Assembly (NCBI RefSeq): GCF_954871325.1
Contig: NC_088776.1
Coordinates: 40,566,569-40,630,568, forward strand
Direction of reading: 5' to 3'
Source of the DNA: Gordionus sp. m RMFG-2023
Lineage: Eukaryota > Nematomorpha > Gordioida > Chordodea > Parachordodidae
Length of the DNA: 64,000 bases
In this document: positions 11,884 to 23,376 of the stretch, piece by piece
Layout of the letters: each line of letters opens with the position of its first letter
Position numbering within the stretch: position 1 is the stretch's first letter
Notes under the pieces: generated by a model
Databases searched by the model: none
What the model saw: only the letters and a program-made list of their open reading frames with translations
Told to the model about the DNA's origin: nothing
Made by a program: the position numbers and the translations under genes

Positions 11884-12589
11884 TTCCTCATCAAAAAAAT
11901 TTTATCTTTATCTGAAAATATTCTAGTGTGTGTGTTGGATAAAGAAATCAAGCCTGTTCTTTCTTTATCATTATCTTTTCTCAAATTGGAAATAAGTTCC
12001 AGCTTCCTTTATTGACCTCTAATTTTATTTAGGGCCAATCCAATTTAAATAGTGGGTGAATTATTTAAGATAGTATATATTCATCATCATAAATGTGTTT
12101 GAATCTATTGAAAATATGATAGTCAACATATAAATTATAAGCAATATTTGAACTGTATACCTTTTATCTACGGCTTCCAGGATTGAATCAATAAGTGGCT
12201 TACAAAACTTAAAATTTTTTAAAGCCAATTTTTTAAGTTTTGATATTATAATGGTTATAGTGGGAGTGAGTTATCCCAAATGCATATTTTCTTCGCTCTC
12301 TAAAATTGAAAAAGCCGTAGCTATCTAATACATGGTTAAATAATAAGATGCTATATATATATAGTATTTTAATAATAAAATCTATAATGAAATTTAGATT
12401 AATTTTTTTAAAATCATTTCATGATTAAGTTTTTATATGTTTAAAATAATTATATATTAATTTATTCTTTACCTTCAAATGTTTTTTTAAGTTTGAGCGT
12501 TTTGAATATAAAAATTTCATAACTAAGAACATATTATAATCATATAGCAATTTTAAGATTTGAATTTATAAATAGAGGTCTACTTTTTT

Positions 12590-13100
12590 CTGAGACTTGG
12601 CCAATTCATCTAGAATCAAATTTTTATCTAGAATAATCTCCTTATAAATATTTAATATTGGGAATCCATTTAAATGGTTTTCACCGGTGCTATTTCTTAA
12701 ATAGGTTTTTAACCTTTTAAAAGTTGAAAAACCTTTCATTAGTGCAGATGCTAATCGGTAAGGTAGCTAAAATAAAAAGCAATGTTATGATATTAGGCAG
12801 GGAATTTAAACTGCAATTATACATAGAAAGAACCTGCAAAGCATTTTTAGTATTCCATTCTGTCAAGATTTTAATACCAAAATTTGACATCACAAAATTA
12901 GCTATGATACGATCCTGATAATTCATCAGAATAAAATTCTGAGATTTTTTTAATATCCTCTCGCCTTTCAAGTGTATTCAGACTCAACTGGCGAAAATAA
13001 AAGCTGTTAAAAATAAAATTGTAACTAATAAATCTTTCCTTTAATTGAAATAAAAATGTATCAATAAGGAGAATAAAAATATTTATATAAAACCCTCAAT
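12590..13100 (-). pseudogene. hAT (ZMYM/TTF-type) transposase C-terminal fossil
   Basis: The minus strand shows LLFILATLPISICTNERFF followed by LKTYLRNSTGENHLNGFPIL, the C-terminal dimerisation region of hAT transposases related to ZMYM1/TTF-type proteins (usual form LATFPVSTATCERSFS...LRSTMG..RLNGLALL). Frame changes separate the blocks. The fragment at 37.7-39.05 kb carries the middle of a transposase of the same general type. No ends were found here. Confidence 0.7.
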
Positions 13101-14225
13101 CGTAGATGCATCAATATTTAAGCAATTGGACTATCTAGAAATAGAAACTACTCTAGGTTTAAAATTTTTAATCCCAAACATATTAGCAATCACCTGTACT
13201 TTCTCATTATATTTACCAAATTAAATGATTTTTCTTTTATTTAAAAATTATAAAATATTAATTAAAATTTTTAAAACTATCTAATTAGTTTAAACAATAT
13301 AAATTTTATTATTAAATTTATAAATATCTAATTTAACTCTGCCAGAAAAAATTTAATATATATATTTTAAACCATGTTATCATTTAAAATTAAAAATTCT
13401 TATTTGATTTTTTAAATATATTTCATTTTGATATCGTATATATTATTTTGTTTATAAATTGAAACCGGTTTTTAAATAAAATTAATTGGAATAGGCAAAA
13501 AAATTTTTTACGGGGATTATGGGATTCTTTTACGTTACTGATCGAGAAAATAATTGAAAAAACTATCCTTAAAACCAAAATTATTTTAAGGGCTCGGGTT
13601 GTGTAAAATTGCTTTGAAGATAACAAAAAACAAAAGATGCCAGTGAAACCTTATTAGTCCATGGGTGGACTGTGTAATATTATAAAATTACTTAATTTTG
13701 TTAAGTTTTTTTGGGAGGGGGGGGGGTGTGGGGGTAGGGGTCATTGATTTTTATTTGCAATGTTTTCAAGCATGTATTTTATTTTTATATGAAAAAGAAG
13801 AAAAGTAGATCAGTGTAAAAAATATTAAAAAATTATATATTATTTTGGTTCCATTATAAATTATCATTAGCATTGTTTTTTAAAAAAATATATAGTTCAT
13901 TATAAAATAAGAATAAAAAAGTCTAAATAAAATACTGTTGTGTCCCATTAAAAATATAGAATAAATTACATATAGTAGATTATAAAAACAAAAACTGTTT
14001 CACAACAGATGTAAATTAAAAACAATGTTAAACTATAAAAAAGGACATTCAAAATTAATAAAAATAAATGTGAAAATATGATAATGATATGATACAAATA
14101 ACAATAATAATCATATAAAAAAAAACTTTATACAATAGTTATCGCAACAATAGTAATGATTGCAGTGACGAAAACAATAAATATGATATAATTCCAAGTG
14201 ATATTACAATTATAATAACTTATGC
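13101..14225. other. AT-rich intergenic DNA with a G-run
   Basis: No gene was recognised. A G-rich run at 13712-13740 resembles the G/C runs near the ends of MITEs elsewhere in the window, but no inverted partner was found. Confidence 0.4.
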
Positions 14226-14370
14226 TCAGTGGCGTCATTAGCTTTATACAAAGGGGGTCTTAAAAAGTGTTTTTTTTAATGTCTAACTTTGGACTATGTA
14301 CATAATTTCTGAGGAGCTTTGTCCCCACCCCACCCTTTCGGGTCTTCTACCCAATTTTTTTGCAACCTTT
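14226..14370 (+). mobile_element. hAT-like MITE end
   Basis: CAGTGGCGTCATTAGC at 14226 has the form of a hAT terminal repeat, and its near reverse complement CTAGTGACGCCACTG ends another repeat at 29552. C-rich DNA follows around 14310-14365. A matching right end was not identified here, so only one end is called. Confidence 0.4.
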
Positions 14371-15094
14371 GGCCAGTTGTATTTTTATTTATTATTACCA
14401 TCTACAATTTCTTATAATATGTATATGTATTCGCTAACCAAAATATGATCTAGCACAAATGTAGAAATTAACTCAATATTACTCTGATAACCAATTGAAT
14501 AAAACCTTTTATAACCCAGTTGTAAAAGTTTTATCTTATAAATTTATTAAGTTCACTTATTGATGTTTTTCAAAATTAAATGAGACATAGAATAGTCATT
14601 GTTTGTATGCTAAAAAATGAATGTAATATTGAATTTAAACATTAACGGCAAAAAAAATATAGTCATCTTTTTCTTAGCCAAAGTTAAGTTTATTCAAAAA
14701 ACGTTAATATTTTTATTTATTATCACAATTTTTATTATCAAATTGAAATATAATGATAATTAATATAAGAATAAATATAGAAATTTAGTAGATATTTTCA
14801 ACTATAATATTCAAGATTTTTTAATTTCGCTTAATAAATAATATTACATTGTCTATACATATTAATACTGTGAGAAATATAGCATTTATTTATATATGGA
14901 CATTGAATTGCAGAGTGTCAAAATAAAAATATTACAACACATCATACTGTTAAAAACATAATTAAAAATTAATTGCTAAGAAATTATTAAAATACAAGTA
15001 AGGGTAAAAAAATATTTATATACTATCCAAAATATCTTTCATTATTTTGTGTATAATATTTCTATGTCATTTCATCGCTAAATCCTCTAGCATT
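14371..15094. other. AT-rich intergenic DNA
   Basis: No coding frame, repeat end or RNA gene was recognised. Confidence 0.4.
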
Positions 15095-15770
15095 GACAGG
15101 CAACAGAACTAGGGTAGGGTTTCCTCAAATCCATCAAACTGAATATTAAAGGGGGGGGGGTATTAGAAGCCCTTCGTACCAGCGACTTATAGGACAGGAT
15201 TTCCACTGGATGTCCCCTCAAAAACCTTTGTCAATCCCCTAAAAAAATTTTGAGATGTTTTCACATTATTAATTACACCATTTTATTATAGATGCTCCTT
15301 TCATAAATTTTAAAAAGAAAAACTTAAGTTATTTTAGCTTACTACCAACTATCAAAATATTATGAATATAAAAGAATTATTTTTTAGATCATAAATTCAA
15401 TTAAAAAACCCCTTATTTACAAAAAATGCGTTATTATAGCATATTTTTTGGCATAAATATGAGTTTGCTGAGATGAATTGTAATATATATTTGGTCGATG
15501 ACCAGCAATATCATATATTATAATAGGTCTATAATAAAAGTATTATTACAGCAATATATTTTGTCCCATTTCATCTAAAAATTTAATAGATAACCCCCAA
15601 ATAAATTTATCCTACTCCCCTTTAAGACATCTACTCCTTACCCCTCAATAAAAATTGGATGCAAACTGTTCCTACACCCCCCCCCCCCGTTTATATAGAC
15701 GCTGCTTCACACTTTTGTGCGCAAACCGCGCATACTTGTACCGTATAGAACTATTACTTAAACGTCTGAG
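15095..15770 (+). repeat. Retroelement-derived repeat split by a MITE
   Basis: The flanks of the MITE at 15180-15704 resemble, in the same order and orientation, the sequence at about 52675-52850 inside gypsy element 4. Both have CCTCTA(G/A)C(A/G)TTGA, then GGTTTTCCTCA-like and ATCCATC-like blocks, then TTTGTG(C/G)GCAA(A/G)CCGC and GCTTAAAC or ACTTAAAC blocks. This is therefore another copy of a dispersed repeat into which a MITE later inserted. Whether the repeat belongs to the gypsy element or had inserted into it is open. Confidence 0.6.
15180..15704. mobile_element. hAT MITE, CAGCGTCTA family
   Basis: The right end reads CAGCGTCTATATAAACGG inward and is followed by a C-run; the left end is CAGCGACTTATAGG. 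The 8-bp flanks CTTCGTAC (15172-15179) and CTTCACAC (15705-15712) agree at 6 of 8 positions. Its interior is the reverse complement of the MITE at 29918-30493, sharing CTATTAAATTTTTA and AAATAGGACAAAAT-type blocks. It lacks coding capacity. Confidence 0.75.
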
Positions 15771-15990
15771 TTGATTAAAAAGGGTATCCATATATATTTA
15801 ATTACTTTATATGATATGGACAGAGCAAATTTTAATTTCAAATTATTATGTATCTATGTTAAATGAGTAGATTGTGTTTGTTGGAAATACTGAACAAATA
15901 ACTTTATAACATGTTTAGTATATTAGTAAAATCTAGATATTTATATAATTAATAACCCTTGTTAAGTCTTCCAAAATTGTCGCACCGGAT

Positions 15991-16720
15991 CATAGGCGTA
16001 GCCAAAGTGGGGAATAAAAGGGAATTCCCCCCCCCTCAGAAATTTATCATTTTATGTAAATATCATTTTATAAAAACCAAAAATGTTTTTTAAGAAATGG
16101 AATATAAGCCAAAGATAAGCTTAAGGCAAAAATGAAATGTATTATAATTATTAATAGATCCATAGATTAATAAATAATATAATATAACAAATATAATTTT
16201 TTATAAAGTTAGTAATTTCAATTTATTTATTTTAATAAAAGTAAATTATAATTATAAAACTATTGATAAAAGTAAATCATAAATTAAATAAAAAATTAAA
16301 GTACAATACAAACAGTGGAATATTATATGTCGTTGATTTACATTTTATCAATTATCATAGGACAATCAAATAATTTTTACCAATATAGCGAATTTTACAG
16401 AAAATTATAAAATATTGATAAGGACATCAGAAAATATCTTTTAAAGACATTGTGAGATAAATAATATGAAGATTATTTTTTAATATCATTTTTTATTTAA
16501 AATAAATAGATGGCGTTAAATAATTGAATGCAATGTAATATATTCTCTAACTGTTAAATGTCTGTAAAAGTCGAATTTTACCTAGTTATTTGTAAGCAAT
16601 TTTATATAATAGAGGAATAAAATCTATATTTCTACTTACTTTTTAATAAATTATTACCATGCTTTTATATTAATGTATATACAAGTAATTTATTATTTTA
16701 TATAAACTAATAAAAATGTA
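15991..16720 (+). repeat. Dispersed AT-rich repeat, copy A
   Basis: The repeat begins with CATAGGCGTAGCCA and a C-rich run, continues as AT-rich DNA, and is found reverse-complemented at about 34100-35075 (ending CTGGCTACGTCTATG). Shared landmarks include AAATAGATGGCGTTAAATAATTG and ACAGTGGAATATTATATGTCG. It has no frame. The form of the end suggests a hAT-like MITE, but a right terminal repeat is not visible, so the end coordinate is where similarity between copies stops. Confidence 0.65.
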
Positions 16721-17609
16721 TTTCATATTTGTTCCAAACTTATCTTTTTTATTAAAAATTCTCTTGTAAAAATATTTTATGACTATATATAAACTAAGGT
16801 AAATTTTATATTCATAAATATTTTATTTAATCAAATAAATTATCCATATTTTTTTATGCTTTTAATAGAGTATAGTGCTTAAATTTTTTTATTAGATGCT
16901 TAAAAAATTAATAGAATGGCTATAATTAAATTTTATAATAGTGGACTTGGGTTAAAATTTTTTATAAATAATGGGCGGGTAAATAAAAATTTAAGGGTGT
17001 ATTTATGGTCCAAAAACCTGCCCAATGCATAAATCAAGCATTTTGTATCCTTATTATTTTAGTTATATAATTTGAATATATAATTGTACAAATTATATTT
17101 ACACTATTAACATTTACCTTGAATTTTGATTGAATATTAATTAGATTAACATTTGACTGATATTTAACAATGAGAATTTAAAATAAAAATGAAGGAATGG
17201 TGGTTGATATGAATTAAAAAGTATTTATAGTATGAAAAAATGTTTTTAAGGTAAGGACATTACTTTACAGCACTAGTTTGAAGTGGTGAATTTTAATGGC
17301 ATTTTTTCTTTATTTTATAAATCTGAATATAAATAATTTTTCTAAAGGTGATTAATATAATATGAAATTATAATTTTAATTATATTATTTAAAAATTACA
17401 ATAAATGGAGATATTGTATAAATTTTAGTTTGTGTGCATTTACAATGTAAATGAATAATTCAAATTTAGAGATTCTATATTAATCTGATATGTAAACAAT
17501 TCATTGAAATTAACATATATAAATTAATTGAGTTTCTGACACAATTCTATTTTTAGAAAAACATAACTGGTTTGTATTATGATGTAAGGAATTACAAAAA
17601 CCAATCAAG
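16721..17609. other. AT-rich DNA downstream of the hnRNP gene
   Basis: This lies 3' of the hnRNP gene. No further exon, repeat end or RNA gene was recognised in it. Confidence 0.4.
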
Positions 17610-18718
17610 TTAATTTCCATAGTTATATATAAATTCTTCATAATTTTTATTAATTGAACAGGATGAATTCATGTCATTTATATGGTCTAATATAAAATTA
17701 TTATTCATATTTCCAAATATTTCTTACTATTATGTGTATTCCACATTATTTCATTTGATGGAATATAAGTATTTTGATGAAATCTTTGTTGCTGACTATT
17801 TTGCATTTGAGTAAATTCATGGTTTAAATCTAAAAAAGTGTTTTAATATTTTAAGAGATAAATATAATCAGAAAAATAGATTAATCATTTTATATCATTT
17901 GTCCCTATCTGTTTTCATCATTAATTTTAAACGTTTTTTACTTGAAAACCCTGAAAAGGTTGTTATATCATTATTTGTGATTGGCAATGAATTAAAATGT
18001 TGTCCCATCATGTTATGTATATTTCCTATAAATAAGTTAATTATTGTCATTTTTTATATATAAAACGTGAATCACTAGATCTCATGGGGCTTACAATTTT
18101 TCCATTAACTGAGACTAATTCATTTTTGTTCAAAGCTTTTCTTATTTCTATTTTGCAATCATCAACGCTATGAGAATCATATACTATAAGTTGGAATTTT
18201 ACAAGAAATAATTTAAATTTTACATAAAGCTTTATCAACAGGATCATGATCATCAAACAAGACAAAAGCAAAGCCACGAAATCTACCTAATAAATCTTTT
18301 TTTATATCCACAAGTACAACATTCCCAAATTGTTCAAAGTATTCTTTTAGCATACTTTTACTAATATTTTCCGTAATTCCGCCTATAAACAATTTGCTGG
18401 CTGTTATATATGCATCAGGTTTACCTTGAAGCTAATCAAACATTAAAAATCTCATTTTTATTTTACTCGTCTTGGAACAGCTCTTTTGGTATCAACTTCT
18501 TTATTATCCACTTTATGAGGTCTATCCGACATTGCAATATCCACAGTTTCTATACAATCAAAGGTAACAAAACCAAAGCCGCGAGATTTATGTTTGTTAT
18601 CTTTCATAACAACACTATTTATAACATTCCCATATTTACAAAATGATTCTCTTATCGTTTGTTCAGTCGAGTTTAAACTCAACCTTCCAATATAAATCTT
18701 TTGCAGATCATCATCCAT
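17610..18718 (-). CDS. hnRNP A/B-type two-RRM RNA-binding protein, six exons
   Basis: The ATG at 18716-18718 opens RRM1, with RNP2-like IYIGRL and RNP1-like SRGFGFVTF, ending in KRAVPR, the hnRNP A/B hallmark. RRM2 has KLFIGGI and RFRGFAFVLF, then EIRKALNKNE. The frame closes as six exons: 18467-18718, 18224-18431, 18067-18183, 17942-18025, 17728-17829 and 17610-17686, giving 279 codons. The introns are 35, 40, 41, 112 and 41 nt, all GT...AG. The first two are strongly supported because removing them restores family spacing on both sides. The last three join an Asn/Gln/Tyr-rich tail ending YNYGN, typical in kind for these proteins but not conserved enough for proof. The intron 3 donor could also be GTGATT slightly upstream. 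The family binds pre-mRNA in the nucleus and acts in splicing and mRNA handling. This looks like an intact host gene. Confidence 0.85.
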
Positions 18719-19038
18719 ATTTCTTCATGATAAAGTGGAAATCGACTGTTTTTGAAATAGGTTGGTGTAATTGTGTAAATTAAATTCGGTAAATATTTTG
18801 TAATTAAATTTTTTAAAATTACTATGTTCTATTTTATAATAACAAATTTTCGTTCCCAAATTTTTAAATTAACTAATTATATAAACGTGATTATATTTAG
18901 TAATAATTAAAATACACATTTTGATTTAACTTTTAATTAGTCGAATTATCATCAAAAATGGAAGGTCTTGATTTTTATGTGCTTAATCTTCTTGCGCTCT
19001 TCTATTTGTTTCCTCTGATTGTTAAATAAGCTTATAGT
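18719..19038. other. Upstream region of the hnRNP gene
   Basis: These 320 bp between the hnRNP start codon and a hAT-like end would hold the promoter and 5' UTR. The DNA is AT-rich and no specific promoter element can be named with confidence. Confidence 0.4.
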
Positions 19039-19180
19039 CAGGGGCGGAATGGGAGACTAAAGGCCCAGTGGGAGATTTCTAAGCCATAGTTAAGGGGCAT
19101 CGCCCCCAAACCCCTCTTTATGGGCCTACGGCTTGCTTTTACCTGGCCAACGGCCGGGAATTATAAGATTTTATTTAAAA
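19039..19180 (+). mobile_element. hAT terminal end, CAGGGGCGGAATGGG type
   Basis: CAGGGGCGGAATGGGAG has the form of a hAT terminal repeat and is followed by a GC-rich patch (GGGGCATCGCCCCC and GGCCAACGGCCGGG). A related end, reading GGACTGGCCAGTAAGCC inward, is at about 39050 on the minus strand. The other end is not found here, so this is one end of a truncated element. Confidence 0.45.
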
Positions 19181-19739
19181 TCTACTACACTATGTTAACA
19201 TTTAAAATAATTTTTATCTTATTAATATTTATGTACGATCCATTTAAAAAAAATACTCGTCCTTTGATTTGAATTTATTATTCTTAGTTATTTTATGAAC
19301 TTTGCGATTATTACATATAATATTTCTAAAATATTTTTGATTGCTGATATAAAAAATTTTGCGTATTACAAGTGATAAAAAAGGTTAATTAATGCCTCAA
19401 TTGACAATGGTTTTTAAAAACTATAATTCTTCGCAACTTACATTGGCAAAAGGTCATGAAACTAATATAACTCTCTGTTACCATTTTATACAATGTTTTA
19501 TAGAATAGACTAATAAGGAAAAATTTATAGGCCTAACCAAATCAACAATTCTTGAAGAAGAGAATATAAATACCAATCCAAATCATAAAACTATATGGTG
19601 GTTAGACTCTAACCCCACAACCCGAGCCGAAGTCATAGAAATCTGCTCAACCCTGAGCCAGGGTTGAAAAATCGACCACGACCCAACCCGACCCAATGGG
19701 CCTGTTGAGTCGACCCATTTGGTCAGCTTGTTGGGTTGG

Positions 19740-19870
19740 CTTGTTGGGTCGGCTAGCTGGGTCGGCTAGCTGGGTCGGCTAGCTGGGTCGGCTTGTTGGG
19801 TCGGCTTGCTGGGTCAGCTGGGTCGGCTTGCTGGGTCGGATTGCTGGGTCGGCTAGTTGGGTCGGCTTGC
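19740..19870 (+). repeat. Array of 14-bp GGGTCGGCT units
   Basis: About nine units of the form GGGTCGGCTTGCTG or GGGTCGGCTAGCTG follow one another with small length changes. It is a strongly GC-rich island in AT-rich DNA. Confidence 0.85.
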
Positions 19871-19880
19871 GTTAAAATTT

Positions 19881-20290
19881 GTCATAATCGTCATTTTTTA
19901 AGTTTTTCGAATTTTTTTGAAGCAAATAGGTAAAAATATATATTATAAACATGTTAAATTAAATTTTCAGTGAATATGTACCTTAGTAAAATGACAAATG
20001 TCATAATCGTCATCTTTATGTTTTTTCGAATTTTTTTGAAGCAAATAGTTAAAAATATATATTGTAAACATGTTAAATTAAATTTTCAGTGAATATGTAC
20101 CTTAGAAAAGTGACAATTGTCATAATCTTCATTTTTAAGTTTTTTCGAATTTTTATGAAGCAAATAGGTAAAATATATGTTGTGAACATGTTAAATTACA
20201 TTTTCAGTGAATATGTACCTTAGAAAAGTGACAATTGTCATAATCGTCATTTTTAAGTTTTTTTTTTAAATTAAATAGATAAAAGGATGT
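19881..20290 (+). repeat. 119-bp minisatellite, left cluster (about 3.5 units)
   Basis: The landmark GTCATAATCGTCAT recurs at 19881, 20000, 20119 and 20237, so the period is 118-119 bp. Later units contain the 12-bp palindrome TGACAATTGTCA. The cluster is the reverse complement of 27238-27965. Confidence 0.9.
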
Positions 20291-20439
20291 TAAAAAATTT
20301 CAAATAATTTTTTATAACCGGGCATAGGCAGGCGGGAGAAAACTCTCCCAATGCTGACCTTTAATTTAAACATCTATTAGAATAATCTAGAGGTGGCCGT
20401 GATAAAAATCGGCTCAAATCGAGCCGTTTAACAACACTA

Positions 20440-22038
20440 TCGCTAATATTTTTAGAATCTTAAACTGACGATTAGTAGAACAATAGTTATTGCTCTTTAA
20501 ATATAAGTAATATGATTTGAATCCCATATTATACCAAATATATCGACGTTCTATATTTGTACAGCTTCATTTGCGTAAATTCAGAAAATGAGAAAAATAT
20601 TAAACTTTATATGAAATATAGGAAATATTTATCGATCAATTTAATTTAAAATTTTTAAAAAAATTAACAAAATTTGTTTTTTAAAATCAAAATGCAAGTG
20701 AAGCAAATATAACAGTTATAATTTATATATAAAAATTGAATAATTTTGGTTATATTTTGGACATATAAAAATAAGGATCTTAAGGTGATTACGAAGCAAA
20801 AAAAATATAAAAACAAATCTTGATCTTTGGAATCCAATTAAAAGTTCGGATCGTTTTTTTACGACATAACCGAAGATATAATTTAGAAAGTGGTCAATTT
20901 GTAAAGATTAATATTACTAAATTACTAAAAAAAACGCCGAATATTTTGCGTTTTTAAATATTAAAAACGAAAAATAATATTAACATAATATATATGGGAA
21001 ATGTGGCATAAATGGCCATGTTTGAAGACTAGCTACCACCTTTTAACTATTATCTTTTCGACCGATTTCTCCCAAAATTTGTCAAAATGTGTATTTTATG
21101 ATATGTACTTTACCTATTGAATAGAGCAATCCAATAAAAAAAAATTTAAATAAGCTGTTTTTAGTATTTCTTTCTGGAAAAATCTCGTTACACATTTTTT
21201 GTTTGGTGAAAAAATTACTAATTTAGATTATTGTTATTTTATATAAATATTATCCTTAGGCATTCAGCATTATACGCACAAAAAATTATGGTTTTAATTT
21301 TTATTTAATAGGCATATGTATTGACTGGCCAAAATTCTATATTCATATAGAAATGAAAAGCTCGCTAAACATATTTGGTACAAAATCAAATGATGAACAA
21401 ATTAAACTGGCAAATGATGATATATTCATTAATAAAAGATAAACATTATTAATATCTACTAAATTTAATATTCCTAAGAAAACCTTAAAGGTGAAGAGTG
21501 GAATAATTGTCTGCAATTTGTTTGTTATGTATTTAAATAGTGATACAATTGTTTCATTTATAAATTAATAAAATGGTTTTCATTATTGTTAATAATTCCC
21601 TAAATAATTTAATACATCATGAATGATAAAATTATTGAAAACAGTTAAGATAATAATTCATAAATTCAAAATAAATAGTGATTAATTGAAATAAGAATTT
21701 TTAATAAAAAGATAATTAAGATATAAATTGATAAAGTATAATCATTAAATGAATATTGATAAATTTAGATATTAATACTAATTGCATTATTAAATTTTTA
21801 TATGCCTAAAAAATGAAGAAATATATAAGATAGGTTTTTTGCAATCATTTCATATAATTCTTAAATAATTTATTATGGCCAGTAAACAATGTATTGACTG
21901 GCTAGAAAAACACTGTCACAAAACTTCATCTTCTACCTCATAAACTATTATAGAGCTTTTTTTAAATTTTATTTTAAAGAATCTTTAATACCTTTTTCAA
22001 AAAAGCTTAAATATATATTTAACAATATATGATTATTT
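20440..22038. other. AT-rich DNA with a relic of the 361-1256 element
   Basis: No gene was recognised. Around 20740-20800 a stretch containing TTTTGGACATA and ATAAGGATCTTAAGG resembles the interior of the element at 361-1256. Confidence 0.4.
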
Positions 22039-23053
22039 CAGGGATGTGAACCCGGACCCTAACCCTGAACCCTCGTATTTTGGATGAACCCGAAATTTTA
22101 AAAAGTGAAGGGTTCAGGATATTATAAAAAAATTTTAATTTTAAAAAATAATGTAAAAATATAAATTTCTATAATTTCATTAATTTTTTTCATAGAATTA
22201 TTTATTTTATATTCGCGTTTTTCTTTCGTTTTTCTTCCTGGATTTCATTTTATTTTATTTAGAGATTGATACCATAAATTTAAAACTATAATTGATAAAG
22301 TAAGGGATGTTGTAAAATATTTAAGAACTCCCACAATTGTAAGAATATTAAAATCTATGAAAAGGCAAATGGCAATATTAGATTGCACAACAAGTTGGTC
22401 CTCTTTTGTATGATGTTAGAGCGATTAATAAGTTTGAAAGATTTCTGTAATGATTTTATTATAAGAGCATGTGAAGCCATTTTGTCAGAAGATGATTGGA
22501 ATCAAATAAAAGACCTTACTAGTGTGTTGGTTCTTTTAAAAATAACTAGATTAAGATTGCAAGCAGAACAGTTATGTTTATCGGATTTTTATGGCATATG
22601 GATAAGATGTCGATTAGAGTTAGGAAGATTTACAAGTTCTTTTTCTTATGAAATATAAGAAAATATGAAAATTAGAGATCAACAATATTTACAAAATAGT
22701 GTTGTATATGCTTTAATATATTTAGACCCTCGATATCAAGTTTTATTAAGTATTGAGAAAAAATAAATTGCCATAGCCCATCTTGAGGATTTATGGCATA
22801 CCCAAAACTCTATTATTTACAATATATTGAAGCTACGACAATATCTACTGGTTGTAGCGATAACAATGATAATGATAGCAATATTGATGATCTGGAAATT
22901 TTATTATTATATAGAGAAAAAAAAATGAAATTATCATCAGATAGAAAGGAGCAAAAAATATCTATTGTATCTTTAATAGAAAAGTTCTCAGAAGTTAAGA
23001 GAAATATTTACAAAATAGTGTTCAATATATCGTTACATAATAAATATATATAA
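22039..23053 (+). mobile_element. hAT transposon, CAGGGATGTGAACCC family, right-truncated
   Basis: The left end is CAGGGATGTGAACCCGGACC with the AACCCTGAACCC motif after it, identical in form to the complete copy at 29904-31915. Transposase remnants follow on the plus strand. No right terminal repeat follows; similarity to the complete copy fades at about 23050. Confidence 0.75.
22383..22658 (+). pseudogene. hAT transposase middle region
   Basis: The frame reads MLERLISLKDF... then DDWNQIKDLTSVLVLLK...LQAEQLCLSDFYGIWIRCRLELGRF. This is the region of hAT transposases following the W-ST--ML motif, with the usual tLSdfyg.W..c.l.l segment. A further fragment of the same protein lies at 22793-23053. 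The degraded copy at 30850-31500 matches it. It is a fragment, not an intact gene. Confidence 0.75.
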
Positions 23054-23376
23054 AATAATCATATATATTTAATTTTGATAAATAGGAATATAGAATAATT
23101 AAGGCTAGGCTTAGAGTTGTGTAACGTCTCCCAATCCCTACATTTTGTCTAATTAGTTTTAGGCGATTTTTCGGTTAGGCCTAATTAGGTATAGTTGATT
23201 TTTAAGCTAATAACACTACTTATAAATGTCGGACAATTTTATACAAACTTATGGAGAGACTTTAATTTATAATAATTTTTTTATAATTTTTCAAAATATT
23301 TTTATGTAAATTAAAATTTTAAGAAATTCAATATAAAATCTTCTAAAATTTATAGGATTTAGACTTTAATATATAT

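Larger units (their letters stand above)
9642..12540 (-). mobile_element. hAT transposon fossil split by a second hAT
   Basis: The left end (TAGTGATGTAAACGTTA) is followed by clustered CGCGTTACC and ACTCGTTAC motifs (9642-9790), resembling hAT subterminal repeats. Transposase remnants lie beyond the inserted hAT: the dimerisation region at 11701-11883 and a BED-finger tail (SNLKKHLK) near 12480-12520, both minus. The end-to-coding distance, minus the insertion, is about 370 bp, normal for this family. No right terminal repeat was found, and a different hAT fragment begins at about 12560. This element therefore appears truncated on the right. Confidence 0.6.
19659..20439 (+). mobile_element. 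hAT end cluster C, left copy
   Basis: The left boundary CAGGGTTGAAAAAT resembles a hAT end. It is followed by CGACCCAACCCGACCC, an array of 14-bp GGGTCGGCTTGCTG-type units, then the 119-bp minisatellite. On the right, at 20439, lies TTTAACAACACTA, the same terminal motif as in the hAT at 9814-11504. The same components occur in opposite orientation at 27238-28257. No matching target duplication was found, so it is unclear whether this is one short element or one end of an 8.6-kb element reaching 28257. Confidence 0.5.

Noticed and set aside
18047-18277. hnRNP as a frameshifted pseudogene
   Set aside because: Both interruptions of the RRM frame are bounded by GT and AG, and their removal restores family spacing exactly, so introns explain them better than decay.
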